NCBI RefSeq assembly: GCF_000218875.1
Contig: NC_015709.1
Span: forward strand, 868,001-932,000
Length of the DNA: 64,000 nt
Reading direction: 5' to 3'
Origin: Zymomonas mobilis subsp. pomaceae ATCC 29192
Lineage (GTDB): Bacteria > Pseudomonadota > Alphaproteobacteria > Sphingomonadales > Sphingomonadaceae
Shown: one piece after another, positions 47,918-57,371 of the stretch
Layout of the letters: the number at the start of each line of letters is the position of its first letter
Position numbering within the stretch: position 1 is the stretch's first letter
Translations under genes and position numbers: made by a program
Notes under the pieces: generated by a model
Seen by the model: only the letters and a program-made list of their open reading frames with translations
Told to the model about the DNA's origin: nothing
The model's database searches: none

Positions 47918-49984
47918 ATGTCTATCAGGGATAAAACTTTGTCCTCTGACATCAATAATTTTCCAAGATATAGGATGGTGCTTTCTTGTAAAGCGGCGTC
48001 CCTGCTGGATTACATCCAAACTCAACACGATAATTTCATAAAATTAGTCAATGGTTATAAACAGAATATAATTTCTAATAAATTTGATATACGATCTAAG
48101 CGTATTTTAACGATATGTTTAATGTTCGCCTTTATTTCTGCAAATAGTTATTTTTTATTAAAAAATTTGATAAATTATTCCACAAGAAATAATGTTATTA
48201 TATTTTTATTAACGGTAAGTTTTTGCAGTATGCTACTTTTTGGACATCATCGCCAGAAACAAAAAGCGCAGGATGTTTTGTCCAAAAATCCCATAAATTT
48301 TTTATGTTTTCTGGCACAGATAACCTTTGTTACATTCATAACAATACCATTTATTCTTTATATTCACGCATCACAAAATAATATCTTTAGTGATATTATA
48401 TTCCCGTTTATGCCTACTCTAATATTCGGACTTTTTTGTATTTATCATTTTAGAGTATCATCTTTCATTATATTTTTTATAAGTCAGATAATATTTCTTT
48501 TAAAAGAATTTAACTTTGTATCGCAAAATATTTATTTTACTTTAGAAGGTGTCGAATTTTTTACCTGTAATATCATTATACTCGCTGTCTTCGATTATTA
48601 TCGGACATCCTCATTTTTTGCTTTTCATGAAAAAACAACATCGCATCGCTCAAAAGAAATAATTGCGTCTATTACCCAAGAAAATCAGCAGGCTGCTTAT
48701 TGTGATCCGATTACTGGGCTAGCCAATCGGCGCCAATTCTTTGTAGATCTAAAAGCTATTAATACCCCCTGTAAACATGATGGCATCCCTTTTTCGGTCG
48801 GTATTATCGACATTGATAGTTTTAAAAGAACCAATGAAATTTATGGCCATGATATAGGGGACATCATTCTTGATAGGATTGGTCACAGACTATGTCTTGC
48901 CCTGCAACAGCAGGCGCTTGTCTATCGAATAGGTAATGATGAATTCGGTTTCATTCTGCCCGGCAATAAAGATAGAAATATTTTAAGTCAGCAAGCAACG
49001 CATATTGTGACTGCGATTACCCATCCTATTCGGGTTCACAATAATAATATTATTATTAGCTGTTCAGTGGGTTGTGCAATGTCTTATCTTCATACAGCGG
49101 ACAGCACCCAAATATTTGAACATGCTGATTATGCCCTTTATCATGCCAAGCGGGGCGGACAAGGACAAGTTGTTGTCTTTGATGTAGGTCATGAACTAGA
49201 ATTACGGGAAATGGCGCTTATTGAACAGGCCATGGAAAAAGCTGATTTCGAAAAAGAATTTTTCCCTGAATTTCAGCCGATTATAGATGCTAAGAATCAT
49301 AGAATTGTAGCATTTGAAAGTCTTGCCAGATGGTATAGCCCAAGCTTAGGTTTTATATCAGCAGACAAGTTCATTTCTATTGCCGAACAAACGGGAACCA
49401 TTACAAGATTAACGCCACTTCTTTTTGAAAAAACCCTAAAAGAAGCTAAAAAATGGCCAACTTCGATTAGAGTTTGCTTTAATCTTTCGGCGTTGGATAT
49501 TTCTACCGAAAAACAGATAGATCGCCTTATCGACCTTTTAACTCAGTCAGGAATAGCACCTGAACGTATAGAATTTGAATTAACGGAAACAGCTGTAATG
49601 CATAATTTTACAGCGGCTTTCATGAATGTCAAAAAACTACAGAAAACTGGTGTCAGCATTGCTTTAGATGATTTTGGTACTGGCTATTCCAGCCTTTCTC
49701 ATATCCAAAGTTTTCCCATGAACAAGCTGAAAATTGACCGTAGTTTTGTAACAGATTTGCACTATAACAATAAAAATTATAAGATAATAAAATCTATTAT
49801 CACCTTGTGCCAAGAAATGAACCTGGAGTGCGTTGTTGAAGGTGTGGAATGTGAAGAAGAAGTATTTCTTCTTTCAAATATGGGTATTCATTTTATGCAA
49901 GGATATTATTATTCTCGTCCAATGTCTTCAGAAAATGTTATTAATTATATTTCAAAATATGAAAATCTTGATACTATTGACTAA
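47918..49984 (+). CDS. Membrane-bound GGDEF-EAL protein (cyclic-di-GMP metabolism)
   Basis: The 688-residue product has about six N-terminal membrane segments (residues 55-230), a GGDEF domain (about 260-415) and an EAL domain (about 430-680). The GGDEF signature reads GNDEF, so cyclase activity is doubtful. The EAL signature reads ESL. The other phosphodiesterase residues look intact: NLSALD, ELTETAV, DDFGTGYSS, KIDRSF, VVEGVE and MQGYYYSRP. It may therefore act mainly as a cyclic-di-GMP phosphodiesterase, with the degenerate GGDEF domain as a regulator. ATG at 47918 follows AGGGG. It is the last chromosomal gene before the prophage block and converges with it, 37 bases apart. Confidence 0.92.
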   Translation: MSIRDKTLSSDINNFPRYRMVLSCKAASLLDYIQTQHDNFIKLVNGYKQNIISNKFDIRSKRILTICLMFAFISANSYFLLKNLINYSTRNNVIIFLLTVSFCSMLLFGHHRQKQKAQDVLSKNPINFLCFLAQITFVTFITIPFILYIHASQNNIFSDIIFPFMPTLIFGLFCIYHFRVSSFIIFFISQIIFLLKEFNFVSQNIYFTLEGVEFFTCNIIILAVFDYYRTSSFFAFHEKTTSHRSKEIIASITQENQQAAYCDPITGLANRRQFFVDLKAINTPCKHDGIPFSVGIIDIDSFKRTNEIYGHDIGDIILDRIGHRLCLALQQQALVYRIGNDEFGFILPGNKDRNILSQQATHIVTAITHPIRVHNNNIIISCSVGCAMSYLHTADSTQIFEHADYALYHAKRGGQGQVVVFDVGHELELREMALIEQAMEKADFEKEFFPEFQPIIDAKNHRIVAFESLARWYSPSLGFISADKFISIAEQTGTITRLTPLLFEKTLKEAKKWPTSIRVCFNLSALDISTEKQIDRLIDLLTQSGIAPERIEFELTETAVMHNFTAAFMNVKKLQKTGVSIALDDFGTGYSSLSHIQSFPMNKLKIDRSFVTDLHYNNKNYKIIKSIITLCQEMNLECVVEGVECEEEVFLLSNMGIHFMQGYYYSRPMSSENVINYISKYENLDTID

Positions 49985-50021
49985 AAATTACTGAAGAAAT
50001 AGGCACAATCATTAAATATTA

Positions 50022-52676
50022 TTACAAATAAGGACGTAATAAAGCATATAGACTTAAGGCATCAAGAATTTCACCTGCCCAAAAACCATAAAAATGATAG
50101 GCCTCCGGTTGAGGAGAATAGCTTCCTGCCATATCGCCGGACGCGACCTGAAAACTATCCAACATACCATAAAGTCGATCAGCAACAGTTAGTGCAATGG
50201 TTTTATTATAACCCGCGCTTGCACACCAAAGCGATGCCTTTAAGGCTAAAGCGGTTTGATGAGGATCGTCACCATTTAAATCAGGATCTTCAGCCGCCGC
50301 AAAAAGAGCGGGTATGGATCGAGCCTCTGTATGGGTATTTAACCAATTGGCTAACCACTCCAGAAAAGAAGAAGCAATATCGCGCGCTAAAGCTGTCGAT
50401 TTTTCCGCAGCATTGCCATTAGGGTCAATGCTAACAGATGCATCTACCATTCTCGCCCAATAATCGGCAACATTATGAAAAGCGCGATACTGGAAGCCGC
50501 CCCATCCCCAGTTAGGATCAGGCCCATCGAAGACAAAACTATAAGGGCTGCCATATTGTTCGGCATCCCATTGGGCGAAAACGTAACAAGGTACAAAGGG
50601 TCCCACGGTCGATTTATTATTTTGCTGCGTATAATGAAGCTGTGAATCATGCATCATCTGCAACATATTAACCGCTTCATCATATTTATTCAGCAGCATC
50701 CAAGGAACAGGATTTTGATAGCCCATATAAGCTGGCCCTTGCCATAACCCGCCGCCGCCAGAGGGTGAGCGACCTGACCCAATCGTTGCATGTTGAAAAG
50801 GTAATAATCCCGGGAAATAAGGCTGATTAATAGTTCCAGCCTTATCAATATAAACATTTCCTATTTGAAGGTTGATAGCATCAGCAACACTACAAGCTAC
50901 GTTAGCGGATACAATCTGTAATTGGGGGGGCATAGCGCTCGGCATTTTATTATAAGCGGCAATAATATTTAGGCTTTGCGTGCCTGTCGAAGCTTTATTG
51001 AACTGAAACTGGATGGTTTGTATCGGACCACTCGTGTCGGGTGCAGAGGGCAAAGCGGTAGTATTTGTCTGATACCCAGCGAGCGAAAATTTATCCCAAG
51101 CAAAACTTGTCAAAGTTGCATCGGCATTAACCGGCAAAACAGTCTGCCAATGCCATCCTGCCGCATCGATAATAATCAATAAAAAATTGGTATCTTGGGT
51201 AATATAAGACAAAACCAAAGGGGCCGAGCCTGTCCAGCTTTGATGGGACGCGCTTGTTGAAAAACCTACACCTTGGGTATTGCTGGTTATCTCATAATGA
51301 CGCGCTATCAAAACGCGGTCCTCCGAAGAGGTTATCGTATCGGTTGTAGCCGTCGCACCCCCATAAACAAAATCGGTATCACCAGGAATCCATTTGGCAA
51401 CATCTGTATAATCTAAAAAGTCAGCAATAGAAATTGTATAGGTCGAAAGCGCTGTATCGGGGCAAACAATAGCCTCATAATGCTTTTGCTGGTTATCTAT
51501 TAAAGCGATAGTCACAGAGGCAGGTATGGAAATAGCCGCTTCAAGGGTTACCGCTAGATCAGATGTAACGGTCAAATTTAAGGCATCATTCTGAAAAACC
51601 CATCCTAGCCTTTTACTATCATTTGGTAAGTTAAAATAAGCAACGCCCGTAATCTTATCACGACCATAATCACAATACTCAGTAGGCGGTGTATAAGATA
51701 CACCACCCGCTTGATAGGCATAGAAATAGGTTAAAGGCCAACTGTCATAGGTACCGATAACAGAACGTTTAAAAATATTAGTTTCGGAAGAGGTCAACAG
51801 ACAGGCATCTTGCCATAACGTCAGCATTGCTCGGTAATAGGATGACCATTCGGCAGCATTCTCGACATCTATCGACTGCATAAGCGCAAAAAGATCGATA
51901 AACCAATGAATAGCATCGGAAGCCATAACCTGTTCTGCGGGCATCAAATGGCGCCACATCGGCCAACCTTCAAACTGACTTGCATAGGCAATAGCATCGC
52001 TACTATAGAGGGAATAGCTAACGAAATAATCGCCGCTGATACCCGTATTTTTCATCTGGAGCGTGCCTGCCTCTATATCAGTTTGAGGTTGACTATCAGC
52101 GGAAAAGGTAACCGTTTCCCCCTGCCCGCTCTGCCAGCGGAAAAGATAGCCATCTCTGTCGATAAAATAATCTATGTCAAAAAACTGACCTTGGGCCAAA
52201 TTGGCATAGACATTCTGCCACGTCAGACTTCCTTGAAAGACGGCATAAACATTAGCTAAATTATTAGGCAACAAGGCCTTACCGCCAGAAAAAGTGATCG
52301 CTTGCCCTACTATCCCATCATAAGCGTGACCATTGGGATTACTAGGCCCTTTTACATCGAAACTATTCCCAGCATTGACAACCCAATGATGATACCACGT
52401 CCCATTATCTGGTGGCGTTTTGGTAGCAAAAAAACAGCCTAATGCAGCTTTTATTAAAGTACGGGCATTATTTAAAGCCGCGGCATTACCCGAAGCGAGA
52501 TAATAACGTGCATAACCCCGCGCTAATAAGACCTGACTTTCACTGGTGGCTGCATCATTAGGCAAATAACCGGCACGCCCTGCCTCCACATGCATGTTAT
52601 TGCGAACAAGGCCATCACCTGAAACTAGATAAAGATCTGGACGACTGCTGACATAGGGGGCAGGAGATGCGGTCAT
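50022..52676 (-). CDS. Large phage protein, possible glycan-active tail spike or six-hairpin glycosidase-like
   Basis: The 884-residue product begins with a helical part (ESQVLLARGYARYYLASGNAAAL). A middle of beta-rich, carbohydrate-binding-like character covers about residues 350-640. The C-terminal part is rich in Trp and Tyr (GGGLWQGPAYMGYQNPVPWM, DPNWGWGGFQYRAFHNVADY) and ends YHFYGFWAGEILDALSLYAL. Alternating helices with aromatic-rich loops recall alpha/alpha-toroid glycosidases. I know no specific family match. It is the last gene of the virion block, directly after the S74 fibre, a usual place for the host-recognition or polysaccharide-degrading spike. Gene call is certain; function is inferred. 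Confidence 0.7.
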   Translation of the reverse strand: MTASPAPYVSSRPDLYLVSGDGLVRNNMHVEAGRAGYLPNDAATSESQVLLARGYARYYLASGNAAALNNARTLIKAALGCFFATKTPPDNGTWYHHWVVNAGNSFDVKGPSNPNGHAYDGIVGQAITFSGGKALLPNNLANVYAVFQGSLTWQNVYANLAQGQFFDIDYFIDRDGYLFRWQSGQGETVTFSADSQPQTDIEAGTLQMKNTGISGDYFVSYSLYSSDAIAYASQFEGWPMWRHLMPAEQVMASDAIHWFIDLFALMQSIDVENAAEWSSYYRAMLTLWQDACLLTSSETNIFKRSVIGTYDSWPLTYFYAYQAGGVSYTPPTEYCDYGRDKITGVAYFNLPNDSKRLGWVFQNDALNLTVTSDLAVTLEAAISIPASVTIALIDNQQKHYEAIVCPDTALSTYTISIADFLDYTDVAKWIPGDTDFVYGGATATTDTITSSEDRVLIARHYEITSNTQGVGFSTSASHQSWTGSAPLVLSYITQDTNFLLIIIDAAGWHWQTVLPVNADATLTSFAWDKFSLAGYQTNTTALPSAPDTSGPIQTIQFQFNKASTGTQSLNIIAAYNKMPSAMPPQLQIVSANVACSVADAINLQIGNVYIDKAGTINQPYFPGLLPFQHATIGSGRSPSGGGGLWQGPAYMGYQNPVPWMLLNKYDEAVNMLQMMHDSQLHYTQQNNKSTVGPFVPCYVFAQWDAEQYGSPYSFVFDGPDPNWGWGGFQYRAFHNVADYWARMVDASVSIDPNGNAAEKSTALARDIASSFLEWLANWLNTHTEARSIPALFAAAEDPDLNGDDPHQTALALKASLWCASAGYNKTIALTVADRLYGMLDSFQVASGDMAGSYSPQPEAYHFYGFWAGEILDALSLYALLRPYL

Positions 52677-52680
52677 TGTT

Positions 52681-53796
52681 TTAGGCCTGCGTTTTTTGCG
52701 AAAGTTCAGATTTTAAGGCCGAGATTTCAGCATGCTGTTTTGCTATTTCACGACGCTGCCATGCCGATTCAATGGCCTGACATTCGCTATAGCGTAAGCC
52801 ATAAGATTCACCTGCTGGCACAGTAACCGATTTATAAATAGGCGTACCATCAGGGTTATGCTGATCGGTTTCTTCCTGCCGCGTGTAGGCATCCCAGCGG
52901 TCATGGCAAAGCAACCCTAAAGCTTCAGGATCAAGACCGGCTGATTTAAAAGCTTTTTCTATTTCCTGTGCGATCAGGCCAACATGCCAGCGGGCTTTTT
53001 CGCCTTTTTCTTCAATGGCCTTTTTAAATTTAAACTTCTGCCAAACAACCGTGCCCCAGACATCCAACCAGCTATCGGGAATAGCTTCAATACTGTCTTT
53101 TTCACGCGCATCAGAAGTGTTGATAGCCCCGTTAGAAGCATAGATTTCTGCCCATTTCTGATTGGGTTGTCCTAACGTGACGACACCATTGGAAGAAGGG
53201 AATAGATTACCATCCATTTGTACCGGAGTGTGGAAACAAAAAGCGGTATTAGGACCTTGGAAAGAATAAGCGACGACGGTCGTTTGAGTGTTGTTATAAT
53301 AAAGGACAAAATTAGCATCATCTTGGAAAGCAGTATTAACACTCCATCCTTGAGCGTTTTTTTGAATAATCTCATTTTTACAGGTAAAAGAAGCTGTCAT
53401 CTCTCCACCTGTCGTTAAAAGAGGCGATGCACCTCTGACATTGTCGATTTTAGAGACTAACCCGATCCCATCAACATTAGACATATCTTTATTAGCGGGT
53501 TCATAGCCAAGTCCGGCTGTAATCTGGCCATAAGACAGGGCCACTTTTTGCTGAAAGACACTCCCATTAAGATTGCTTAAATCAACATTTACGGGTTCAT
53601 AGCCCAAGGCGTTGATAACACCGGAGTAAGAAAGTTTGCTGTTAATCACAGCAGGATCTGCAATCAAATTTTTCACATAACCAAGCTGTGCTTTATAGGA
53701 AGCATAACTGCCTCCTGTTGGGCGCGCAATTTCAAACCAGTCATTATCGGCAACATAGCCGGAATCATTCATATTATTAATATCTGAACTAGACAT
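52681..53796 (-). CDS. Phage tail fibre with C-terminal peptidase S74 chaperone
   Basis: The 371-residue product has an N-terminal region with two related repeats (YSGVINALGYEPVNVDLSN and YGQITAGLGYEPANKDMSN, residues 57-106). A beta-rich shaft follows, then a C-terminal S74 intramolecular chaperone from about residue 227: NTSDAREKDSIEAIP, then WHVGLIAQEIEKAF. The chaperone helps the fibre trimerise and cuts itself off before Ser228 of the Ser-Asp pair. A coiled-coil stretch closes the protein (EIAKQHAEISALKSELSQK). It is four bases upstream of the large spike-like gene. Confidence 0.88.
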   Translation of the reverse strand: MSSSDINNMNDSGYVADNDWFEIARPTGGSYASYKAQLGYVKNLIADPAVINSKLSYSGVINALGYEPVNVDLSNLNGSVFQQKVALSYGQITAGLGYEPANKDMSNVDGIGLVSKIDNVRGASPLLTTGGEMTASFTCKNEIIQKNAQGWSVNTAFQDDANFVLYYNNTQTTVVAYSFQGPNTAFCFHTPVQMDGNLFPSSNGVVTLGQPNQKWAEIYASNGAINTSDAREKDSIEAIPDSWLDVWGTVVWQKFKFKKAIEEKGEKARWHVGLIAQEIEKAFKSAGLDPEALGLLCHDRWDAYTRQEETDQHNPDGTPIYKSVTVPAGESYGLRYSECQAIESAWQRREIAKQHAEISALKSELSQKTQA

Positions 53797-53801
53797 ATTT
53801 A

Positions 53802-54179
53802 TTATCCCATTGAATTATTTGAATAATTTTTGATGAATTGTGTTAAATTAGCAGCTGCACTCAAGGCGGTAGTGGCTAAATTATTGTCAGGGGACGTCTG
53901 GGCATTTTCAGCATCATGGAGTTCATCGTAAATCTGGACACCAGAAATGCTTAGCTGCACTTTACCACCATAGGTAATTGTCAGCGTATAAAGGCCATCA
54001 GGCGCATAAAACTCGAAATAACCTAGGCTATCCGTCCTTAAAGGCTGCGAAATAGGGGTCAGCCCATCATCAGAAAAAAGAGAGGCCAGACTATTATCTG
54101 CATTATATAAATAGATCAGCGCTCCGATGACGGGCTTGCCATCAAGGGCACTCGCCACGCTATCAAAATATTTGCGCAT
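53802..54179 (-). CDS. Phage fibre-associated protein with a transthyretin-like/carboxypeptidase-regulatory fold
   Basis: The 125-residue product has a beta-sandwich pattern KPVIGALIYLYNADNSLASLF, DSLGYFEFYAPDGLYTLTITYGG (key residues GYFEFYAPDGLYTL), typical of carboxypeptidase-regulatory-like domains in phage fibre proteins. The remaining C-terminal 35 residues are polar. It sits between fibre genes, five bases from the S74 fibre. The fold is an inference from the pattern. Confidence 0.7.
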   Translation of the reverse strand: MRKYFDSVASALDGKPVIGALIYLYNADNSLASLFSDDGLTPISQPLRTDSLGYFEFYAPDGLYTLTITYGGKVQLSISGVQIYDELHDAENAQTSPDNNLATTALSAAANLTQFIKNYSNNSMG

Positions 54180-54185
54180 GGAGGT

Positions 54186-54632
54186 TTACCTTGTAAAAAT
54201 ACAGTTGACCTCGACTGAACCGGAAAAGCCATTCTGATCGGTAACATCATCCCGAAAACAGGCGGTTGCTGCATGGGTATGCGGAACACCATCGGCTCGA
54301 AAAGTCGTCGTGGCTGAAGAAGGTGAAAGCGCCATAACTTGATCCGCATTGTTAAGACTGACAAGCGACCATTGATGACGATAAGGGGGCACCCCGCCAC
54401 TAATCTGAACAGTTACGGGCGCCGAGATTACCGGATTATGGCGAGAGTAGCTATTGACGGAAGAGGGCATCGCAGCCACTTGGAGTTGATGATGAAAGAT
54501 TTCATACAACTGATTATCTTGTCCCCTTATAAGAACACGGCCAAGAGATTGTAAAACCCCCGTTCCATCTCTAACGGCGATACCCCTTATCTGGCGGGTA
54601 ATAGCATCCTGATCTTTGATAAAAATCGTCAT
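54186..54632 (-). CDS. Phage virion-associated protein with an Ig-like C-terminus
   Basis: The 148-residue product has a beta-rich N-terminus (GTGVLQSLGRVLIRGQDNQLYEI) and a C-terminal half with an Ig-like pattern (PVTVQISGGVPPYRHQWSLV and later HAATACFRDDVTDQNG). Such domains are found on phage fibres, baseplates and capsids. It overlaps the upstream gene by four bases. No closer family is recognised. Confidence 0.65.
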   Translation of the reverse strand: MTIFIKDQDAITRQIRGIAVRDGTGVLQSLGRVLIRGQDNQLYEIFHHQLQVAAMPSSVNSYSRHNPVISAPVTVQISGGVPPYRHQWSLVSLNNADQVMALSPSSATTTFRADGVPHTHAATACFRDDVTDQNGFSGSVEVNCIFTR

Positions 54633-54997
54633 ACATAGATCAGCCAGATATCGCCGGGCTGACTGGTGGGATCAGAAGCCTGACTATTGGTTAGATAAAT
54701 GCGCCCCCCTGAGAAGACTGTATCCGCAAAATAGGGGAAAACACCTTGTCCTTTCTGGCGCAAGATACCCTCAACATCTCCGCCCGTTTCTGATAAGGCC
54801 CCAATGGCAGAACGAAAACTAGCCATATCGCCCGAAGCTAAGGCGCTATCCATGCTATTATTAATAGCAGAACGTATTTCGGCCATCATTTCTCGCAAGG
54901 CATTATTTATGTTACCCGGTGGACAGCCTTCAGCAATACTAATGCCCCCGATATTACTGTTGCTATCTGCGTTTTGCGACCAATCTGAAAAAGACAT
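54629..54997 (-). CDS. Phage tail-fibre N-terminal-like protein
   Basis: The 122-residue product begins MSFSDWSQNADSNSNIGGIS followed by IAEGCPPGNINNALREMMAEIRSAIN, a pattern seen at the N-termini of tail fibres of many short-tailed phages, where it attaches the fibre to the tail. Here it is a separate short protein with no long shaft. I choose ATG 54997, preceded by GGGGGAGGG; an open frame extends six codons upstream. Confidence 0.7.
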   Translation of the reverse strand: MSFSDWSQNADSNSNIGGISIAEGCPPGNINNALREMMAEIRSAINNSMDSALASGDMASFRSAIGALSETGGDVEGILRQKGQGVFPYFADTVFSGGRIYLTNSQASDPTSQPGDIWLIYV

Positions 54998-55225
54998 AGC
55001 GCCGCCCTCCCCCATTTAAATAAGGATAAAATTTCTTATTTTTACGTAATTAAAAAACGGATAACGTAATTATATTGTGGTTTTTATATAATAAAATTAC
55101 TTCAAAATAATAATATGTAAAAATACAAATATCTTATTTGAAATAAAATCAACGATATAAAATCAACTTCATTATAATTACTTAAAAAATCCTACATTTT
55201 AAGACTTTTTTTGATTTTATTTTAT

Positions 55226-55939
55226 TTAAGACAAAGGCCGCATAAGAGGCCTGTTTTTACCTAACAGGGCTTGCTCTGTAAGGCGGCGTTCTGGATCATC
55301 AGCGGGTAAATTTATGATACGATTGATCATACGCTCATGTTCACTGAGATTGGGCGTATCAGGATCTCTTAATTGGGAGGTCTCCCCTGTCAGAGGATCA
55401 AGTGCCAACACACGGCCATCTGTTCCAAAATGATATTGCGGTTTAGTGGCTTTCATTGCCGCAGTTGATTGCTGTTGGCTCAGTTTTTGAGCTGCTATAG
55501 TGGCATTAGCTTCCCGCTGTTGTTGTTGTCCGTTTTGCTGCTCAATCTGCCGATTATGTTCCATTACAGAAGGAAGATAAAGCGGATAACGACCATTGGC
55601 GAGCAATAAAGCATCCCCTATAATACCAGCGATACGCTGCCCCGCCCCGCCAGAAGAAAAGAAAGACGGATGAGAAGCCAATTTCGAGGTTGAAGAAGTA
55701 TCCTCTTGCACTGGAAAAGAGACGTTATCCGGTGACGCTTGAAAATAAGCTGCCGTCTTAGGCAAAGCGCTAGAAAGATCAGGCGATATAGAATTGCTTA
55801 TTGGGTTATTTGAATTTCCAAACGAGGTAGAAGAAACAGAAGGCGAAGAATCCGAAAAAACAGGGCTATTTTGTAGGCTGTTTAAAGCGTTTTCCAGACT
55901 ATTATTGTCCTGTTGAAGAGTATTGCCGAACATAGCCAT
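55226..55939 (-). CDS. Phage protein, unknown function, possibly internal/ejection protein
   Basis: The 237-residue product is low in complexity: Ser/Asn/Pro-rich in the first 90 residues, then Gln-rich helical (NRQIEQQNGQQQQREANATI), ending with a polar segment. I recognise no family. Gene order and composition suggest an ejected or internal virion protein. A 228-base A+T-rich spacer follows it. Confidence 0.55.
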   Translation of the reverse strand: MAMFGNTLQQDNNSLENALNSLQNSPVFSDSSPSVSSTSFGNSNNPISNSISPDLSSALPKTAAYFQASPDNVSFPVQEDTSSTSKLASHPSFFSSGGAGQRIAGIIGDALLLANGRYPLYLPSVMEHNRQIEQQNGQQQQREANATIAAQKLSQQQSTAAMKATKPQYHFGTDGRVLALDPLTGETSQLRDPDTPNLSEHERMINRIINLPADDPERRLTEQALLGKNRPLMRPLS

Positions 55940-55953
55940 AGTTTTAAACTTTC

Positions 55954-56625
55954 TTAAATTTTAAAACCATTGGAAGCAAAACCGGATAAACCTGCGCCCG
56001 CCAAGCTTGCAAGCATGGAGCCTAATCCTTGATTTTGCGTCGTGGTATTATAATTCCCCAATAAAGACGCCATGTTGCTGGCGAGAGAAGAAGCAGAAGA
56101 TTGCGGTAATGCCGCTGTATTTTCCAAATAATTATCGAGCGTGTTAACGCCATTATTGCCAGCCTCTGCAATATTACTAGCATTTTCGGCGGCCTGCTGC
56201 TGATAACCGCGCTCATTATTATAATTGTTATAAAGAAGGTTACTATCCGTTTGCCCTAATGTTTTGGCCAATAATTGTGTTTGGGCAGAACCGCCGGTAA
56301 GACCTCGGGTCCCAATCGCTCCATTAACGCTATTGGTAACATCTTGATTGGTCATATTGATAACATTTGACAAAGCAGAATTAGAAGATGGATTAAGATA
56401 ATTACCAGACAAGACTGATTGGTTATATTGACTGGCTTTATTAAGATCATCATTATCTAATGTTTTATCAGCGACATTATCAATATTGCTCTGCAATACA
56501 TTATTGATATTACTCACATTACCTTGATTACTATCATAAGCCTGCTGAAGCGCATTGGCGCCTGTTGTAATATAGGGCTGTGCAAAACGGCTAGGCGCCG
56601 TTGTTGCCTTGCTTTTCTTACTCAT
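55954..56625 (-). CDS. Phage protein, probable DNA-transfer/ejection protein
   Basis: The 223-residue product is rich in Asn, Ser, Gln and Ala with predicted helices, and has a short hydrophobic Gly/Ala-rich C-terminus (GLGSMLASLAGAGLSGFASN). This composition is typical of P22-like ejection proteins that form a channel in the cell envelope. I cannot name a family. Confidence 0.6.
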   Translation of the reverse strand: MSKKSKATTAPSRFAQPYITTGANALQQAYDSNQGNVSNINNVLQSNIDNVADKTLDNDDLNKASQYNQSVLSGNYLNPSSNSALSNVINMTNQDVTNSVNGAIGTRGLTGGSAQTQLLAKTLGQTDSNLLYNNYNNERGYQQQAAENASNIAEAGNNGVNTLDNYLENTAALPQSSASSLASNMASLLGNYNTTTQNQGLGSMLASLAGAGLSGFASNGFKI

Positions 56626-56634
56626 AAAATCCTC

Positions 56635-57072
56635 TTATAATCGCTTTTCATAAGCGACTGTTTTTTCATGCCAGCCTAAAAGGGCCAAAGGACGCCGCCA
56701 GCCGCTTCGACCATAAGCACGAAGCGCAATACAGCCTATTTCACGGGCTGATCGGGCAATAACCTCCGATAATTCAGCTAGCCAAAGTGAAAAATCTTTT
56801 CCGCCTACCAGATAAATTTCCGCTACCTCACCCGCGGGGCTATTCACTATGCGGGTAACGGCGGCTGCATATAATTTCTCTTGAAGATCGAATTTTTCCG
56901 AAGAAAGGGTCTCTGTCTGCAATACAGCCCACAGTTGAAGACTACCGCTGGCTAATTCCGGTAGAATATCGGACCAAATTTCATCAGAACGTTTTAAAGC
57001 CGGATCTAAAAAATGCTTGGCTTCAGGCCAGCCTAGCCATTTTAAAGGGTCTGCAATCATGCCAATTTTCAT
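56635..57072 (-). CDS. Conserved phage protein, possible acetyltransferase-like or internal virion protein
   Basis: The 145-residue product contains a helical and mixed alpha/beta pattern ending in RAYGRSGWRRPLALLGWHEK and TVAYEKRL. This tail resembles those of small internal virion proteins in T7-like and related phages. I choose ATG 57072, preceded by GGAAAGG; the frame is open six codons further upstream. Function is uncertain. Confidence 0.6.
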   Translation of the reverse strand: MKIGMIADPLKWLGWPEAKHFLDPALKRSDEIWSDILPELASGSLQLWAVLQTETLSSEKFDLQEKLYAAAVTRIVNSPAGEVAEIYLVGGKDFSLWLAELSEVIARSAREIGCIALRAYGRSGWRRPLALLGWHEKTVAYEKRL

Positions 57073-57125
57073 TGAGGGCCTTTCCTTCATGACAATGCAT
57101 TGAAACCATTATTCAGGTTGAATAA

Positions 57126-57371
57126 TCACCACAAAGCCTGCCATCCCGCCCCGTCCCACATCATCGCTTTGTTGTTACGGGTATTAAAGAACCATTGGCC
57201 TTCTTCAGGATCGCTCGGTGGCGTATCACTTTTAGGAAGCGGCTGGTTACGATAGCTTTGCAGTAAAGCCGCTTGTTGTTCCGACTGCGTCATTAAACTA
57301 TTAATAGCGGTTGCAGCCCGTCGCACCCAATCAGCTATAGAAGAGGTCGTCACAGATAAACGGAGCATCAT
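57126..57371 (-). CDS. Small phage protein, unknown function
   Basis: The 81-residue product has an N-terminal helix (IADWVRRAATAINSLM) and a C-terminal beta part with EEGQWFFNTRNNKAMMWDG, a pattern often seen in tail or fibre proteins that bind glycans or other virion parts. I choose ATG 57371, which overlaps the nozzle gene stop by four bases (ATGA). Confidence 0.6.
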   Translation of the reverse strand: MMLRLSVTTSSIADWVRRAATAINSLMTQSEQQAALLQSYRNQPLPKSDTPPSDPEEGQWFFNTRNNKAMMWDGAGWQALW

